From Pseudomonadota bacterium (lineage in GTDB: Bacteria > Pseudomonadota > Gammaproteobacteria > Steroidobacterales > Steroidobacteraceae), in NCBI GenBank assembly GCA_016703895.1, contig JADJBE010000026.1, forward strand, positions 248,001-312,000: 64,000 bases of DNA. The letters run 5' to 3'. Below the pieces are notes generated by a model, which ran no database searches, was not told where the DNA came from, and saw only the letters and a program-made list of their open reading frames with translations. Shown here piece by piece: positions 60,965 to 64,000 of this stretch. Within the stretch, counting starts at the first letter, position 1. Each line of letters begins with the position of its first letter. A program made the translations under genes and the position numbers.

Positions 60965-61969
60965 ATGCCAAGCTACCGCAAATTGATTATCCAGCAGTTG
61001 ACTGGCGACTTTCGCACCTCCACCGGCGTGGCAGAGGAGTCGCTGCGCGATCCCGGCCCCGGCGAAGCCTTGGTGCGGAATCGATACGCCGGCTGCAATG
61101 CGATCTTTGACAAGAACCTGTGTCGCAACAAAATTCGTTACGTCGACGTCGTCCCGCCCTACGACATGGGGATCGAGTCCGTCGGCGAGATCGTTGCCTT
61201 GGGCTCCAACACGTCCGGGTATGCCGTCGGCGATGCGGTGGCGACCGTCAATCTGGGCACCGGCTATCGCCAGTTCCAGACTGCCAACGTTGGCCGACTC
61301 GTCAAGGTGCGCGCGGCCTCAGCCGAGACACTGGCGATAGTCCCTTCAGGCGTATCAGCCTACGTGGGTCTCCACCATATCGCGCAGATGGCGACGGGCG
61401 AGACGATTGCGGTCTCAGCTGCGGCCGGCGGCATCGGTCACTTCGTCGTGCAGCTGGCGAAACTCGCCGGCAGTCATGTCGTCGGTATCACTGGCAGCAC
61501 TAACAAGATAGCGTTTCTGCAACAACTCGGGTGCGATCGAGTCATCGACTATCGAAACGAAGATCTGCCACAGGTATTGGCACATGAATATCCGCGCGGG
61601 CTCGATATCGCCTACGACACAGTCGGTGGCGAGGTGTTCGATGCGTTTCTCGACAACCTGGCGCAGCGCGGCCGCCTCATCATCAGCGGTCATACGTCGG
61701 ATTTCGACCAACCAATCGAGCATGTCCCACATCCCCGCGCCTATCGAAAGCTCTATTGGAAGTCTGCCTCCATTCGGGCGTTCCAGAACCAGGCGTTTCC
61801 GGAGTATCAGGCAGCGGCAACCCAGCACATGCTGCAGCTGTACTACGACGGGAAGATCAAATCACAAGTCGACCCGACGGATTTCGTTGGACTTGAGTCA
61901 GTAGCCGATGCGGTGGAGTACATGCTGGCCGGCAAGAACGCGGGGAAGGTCGTCATCAAGATCGATTGA
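60965..61969 (+). CDS. Zinc-free MDR oxidoreductase (ZADH2/PTGR3-like)
   Basis: 334 residues. GroES half with VRNRYAGCNAIFDKN, PYDMGIESVGEIVALG; Rossmann half with ETIAVSAAAGGIGHFVVQLAKLAGSHVVGITGSTNK, IAYDTVGGEVFD and GRLIISGHTSDF. Closest to the ZADH2 or prostaglandin reductase-3 group, which reduces 15-keto or enone substrates. Its start lies 59 bases from the divergent SDR gene. Confidence 0.9.
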   Translation: MPSYRKLIIQQLTGDFRTSTGVAEESLRDPGPGEALVRNRYAGCNAIFDKNLCRNKIRYVDVVPPYDMGIESVGEIVALGSNTSGYAVGDAVATVNLGTGYRQFQTANVGRLVKVRAASAETLAIVPSGVSAYVGLHHIAQMATGETIAVSAAAGGIGHFVVQLAKLAGSHVVGITGSTNKIAFLQQLGCDRVIDYRNEDLPQVLAHEYPRGLDIAYDTVGGEVFDAFLDNLAQRGRLIISGHTSDFDQPIEHVPHPRAYRKLYWKSASIRAFQNQAFPEYQAAATQHMLQLYYDGKIKSQVDPTDFVGLESVADAVEYMLAGKNAGKVVIKID

Positions 61970-61980
61970 CCCGTGACGCA

Positions 61981-62182
61981 CTTTGGCGCTGACGCGCTTG
62001 CACACAGGCTCCGTCGCATGTTGAGGGTGCCGCAGATCGAGCAGGGCGCGCTCCTGTGCCTGCACAGAGTCTGGCCTCAACGCTGGGGGGAAGATGCGCG
62101 CCGTGCTCGATCAAGGGCATGCCGCGAAGCGGCACACCCGATCATGCGACGGAGCCTGTGTGCAAGCGCGTCAGCGCCAAAG
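61981..62182. repeat. MITE-like element with 40-bp perfect terminal inverted repeats
   Basis: Bases 61981-62020 and 62143-62182 are perfect reverse complements over 40 bases, starting CTTTGGCGCTGACGCGCTTG and ending GCTCCGTCGCATG on the left. They flank 122 bases without a gene. Inside, GATCGAGCAGGGCGCGC and GCGCGCCGTGCTCGATC form a second inverted pair with one mismatch, so most of the 202 bases can fold into one hairpin. It lies between the stops of two convergent genes. No clear target duplication is seen. It could be a MITE, a large REP/BIME unit, or a bidirectional terminator. Confidence 0.8.
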
Positions 62183-62205
62183 CACGTCGTGGTATCAGTA
62201 GTTAC

Positions 62206-64000
62206 TCAACGATAGCCGCGTGCTTGCAACTCGAACAAGGTAGCGTATCGTCCCCGCTGCGCCAGCAGCTCGGCATGCGTGCCCGCTTCGACGATGCGAC
62301 CATCGTCGAGCACGGCGATCTGATCGGCCATACGAACCGTCGAGAAGCGATGCGAAATCAGGATGGTGATCCGGTCACGCGCCAACTGCCTGAAATGCTC
62401 AAACACGTCCGACTCTGCCTGCGCATCCATTGCGGCAGTGGGCTCATCCAGTACCAGCACGTCGGCGCGCAGCCGCATGAATGCGCGTGATAGCGCGATC
62501 TTCTGCCACTGCCCGCCTGACAACTCGCGGCCGTCCTTGAACCACTTGCCAAGCTGCGTCTGGTAACCGGCCGGCAACTCTTCAATGAATTTGTCCGCCT
62601 GGCCTTTGGCGGCGGCATCACGCCAACGCGATTCGTCGTCGAAACTCGGTTCGTCACCCGCACCGACGTTTTCGCCGACCAGCAGTTGGTAGCGCGCGAA
62701 GTCCTGAAAAATCACCCCGACACGTTGGCGGAGGGTGTCCGGATCCCATTCCTCCAGGTCCAGACCATCGAGCAAGACCCGTCCCGCGGTGGGTTTGTAG
62801 AGCCGAGTGAGTAGCTTGATCAGGGTCGTCTTGCCAGAGCCATTTTCACCCACCAGCGCGATGCTAGTGCCGGGACGAATATGTAGCGACACATCCTGCA
62901 GCGCGGGCCGGTTGGAATCGGGATAACTGAAACTGACGTTCTCGAAGCGAATGCCATCCGCCGGGTTCGGACCTTGTTGCAGGTCGCCGCGCCGCGCTGC
63001 CACCGGTGTCTCGAGGTATTCGTACAACGTGGACAGATAGAGGTTGTCCTCATACATGCCACCCACCGCCGACAAGCTAGCCGATACCGCGCTCTGTCCC
63101 TGACGAAACAACATCAGATACATTGTCATCGCACCCAACGTAATGGCACCCGCAACCGCAGTAAGCGCAATCCAGGCGTAGGCGCCATACAAGGCAAGCG
63201 TCGCGATCAGACCCAACAGAAAGCCCCACAGGTCACGGCGGATGGTCAGCGCTCGATCTTCGGCATAGAGCTTGGTGAAGATGGCGCGATAACGGTCGAG
63301 CAGTCGCGGGCCGAGACCAAACAACTTGACCTCTTTGGCGTAGTCCTCCCGCGCAATGACCGTCTCGAGATACATCTGCATCCGAGTCTCCGGCGCACGC
63401 CAACGAAACAGGCGGAAGGCGTCGCCTGAGAACTTCGTTTCGGCGATGAAGGCCGGCAGACCCGCCGCGAACAAGACCACGACGGCCCAGGGTGAGAATG
63501 CCGCCAACAAAATGGCAAAGCTCACCAGCGATACAGCGTTTTGCGCCAGACCGAAAGTGCGCATGACGAGCGACAGCGGTCGACTCGATGCCTCGCGTCG
63601 AGCGCGAGTGAGTTTGTCGTAGAACTCGGAGTCCTCGAATTGATCGAGATCGAGCGTCAACGCCTTATCAAGAATCATCACGTTGACGCGCTGGCCCAGT
63701 TGCGCCCGCAGCAGCGACTGACAAAGCGACAAGCCACGTTGGGCAGCGGCGATCACCGCCACCAACACGCCTTCGAGTACCACGAACTCGACGACCAACG
63801 TGCCGTCGATGCCGCCCGCGGCAATGGCGGCAACCACTGCATCGACGATCTGTGCTCCGACCCACGCAACCGCTGCTGGCACTGCGCCGGCAAGCAACGT
63901 GAGTATGCCGAGTGCCACAGTCAGCGGCCGACTCGTCGTCCAGACAAGTTCCAAGGCGCGGCGGCTATAGCGGAAGACGCCAATGAACGCCCGCAATGGG
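62206..64000 (-). CDS. ABC exporter, fused permease-ATPase, 5' end at window edge
   Basis: About 596 visible residues. The N-terminal half has six membrane helices of a type I exporter. The C-terminal half has Walker A GENGSGKTT, the signature LSGGQWQKIAL and Walker B LVLDEPTAAMD with the H-loop SHRFSTV. A homodimeric lipid, peptide or drug exporter of the MsbA group is likely. The first usable codon in view is a TTG at 63996 with no visible ribosome site, so the real start may be outside the window. Confidence 0.9.
   Translation of the reverse strand, partial: PLRAFIGVFRYSRRALELVWTTSRPLTVALGILTLLAGAVPAAVAWVGAQIVDAVVAAIAAGGIDGTLVVEFVVLEGVLVAVIAAAQRGLSLCQSLLRAQLGQRVNVMILDKALTLDLDQFEDSEFYDKLTRARREASSRPLSLVMRTFGLAQNAVSLVSFAILLAAFSPWAVVVLFAAGLPAFIAETKFSGDAFRLFRWRAPETRMQMYLETVIAREDYAKEVKLFGLGPRLLDRYRAIFTKLYAEDRALTIRRDLWGFLLGLIATLALYGAYAWIALTAVAGAITLGAMTMYLMLFRQGQSAVSASLSAVGGMYEDNLYLSTLYEYLETPVAARRGDLQQGPNPADGIRFENVSFSYPDSNRPALQDVSLHIRPGTSIALVGENGSGKTTLIKLLTRLYKPTAGRVLLDGLDLEEWDPDTLRQRVGVIFQDFARYQLLVGENVGAGDEPSFDDESRWRDAAAKGQADKFIEELPAGYQTQLGKWFKDGRELSGGQWQKIALSRAFMRLRADVLVLDEPTAAMDAQAESDVFEHFRQLARDRITILISHRFSTVRMADQIAVLDDGRIVEAGTHAELLAQRGRYATLFELQARGYR

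Overview
The window is a 64 kb piece of a GC-rich (roughly 60-65 percent by eye) chromosome from a free-living heterotrophic gammaproteobacterium. Pointers to this are a P4-type integrase in tRNA-Phe, a PEP-CTERM protein, a YggX-MutY-AsmA gene order, a perfect CRP-type operator, a sigma-32 promoter, and lipid or steroid-type catabolic enzymes (glutaryl-CoA dehydrogenase-like and HsaA-like flavoproteins) beside Tat-exported enzymes. I would guess Steroidobacteraceae, Nevskiales or relatives, but the sequence alone does not settle the family. Gene density is high, and many genes overlap by 1-14 bases (ATGA, TGATG, TTGA, ATGACTGA junctions), so long operons are likely.

Layout. 1-9 kb: a DUF979 membrane protein (cut by the window edge), YceI, a short DUF1801 protein, cardiolipin synthase, a CHASE3 histidine kinase with HsmA, a DUF2891 protein, then a tightly coupled trio (degenerate M19 dipeptidase, Rieske-flavodoxin fusion, YghU glutathione transferase). 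8.6-10.1 kb: protoglobin and redoxin divergent from an HxlR regulator. 10-11.8 kb: an M43 metalloprotease, a small unknown and a broken cupin. 11.8-16.9 kb: a polysaccharide-type synthesis and secretion operon headed by a zinc-ribbon/degenerate-GGDEF protein with an intact c-di-GMP I-site, behind a perfect CRP palindrome. This is the most interesting candidate system. 17-19.8 kb: DUF1993, an FGE-fold protein, a decayed amine oxidase and a TspO-related membrane protein.

19,865-27,551 is an integrative element of about 7.7 kb in tRNA-Phe. It carries a P4-type integrase, an AlpA regulator, a TOPRIM-DUF3987 replication protein, two unknowns, a small lipoprotein and a PEP-CTERM surface protein. 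Both attachment cores and flanking TACCCCC arm repeats can be read. The integration left the tRNA acceptor stem with a G2-G71 mismatch, and the displaced original 3' end sits at the far junction.

27.6-40.4 kb: housekeeping and signalling (RRM protein, YggX, MutY, truncated AsmA, an 8-PAS NarX-like kinase with its LuxR regulator, a methyltransferase, a cysteine synthase-like enzyme, ABC-F). 40.4-46.7 kb: an uncharacterised small-molecule locus (MDR oxidoreductases, MBL hydrolase, nitrilase-like protein, orphan TRAP binding protein, bicupin, VOC). 46.7-49.5 kb: a PlsC-CdsA-CDP-alcohol transferase phospholipid operon and Hsp20. 49.8-57.5 kb: thioesterase, acyl-CoA dehydrogenases, MazG-type pyrophosphatase, and Tat or Sec exported aminotransferase, S9 peptidase and epimerase. 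57.5-64 kb: an active-type GGDEF enzyme, a second nitrilase-like protein, SDR, MDR, a 202-bp MITE-like inverted repeat, and an ABC exporter cut by the window end.

At least nine otherwise good genes carry single-base frameshifts, mostly in short homopolymers. This is either an uncorrected long-read or metagenome assembly or unusually active gene decay. Frameshifted genes are annotated as whole loci.
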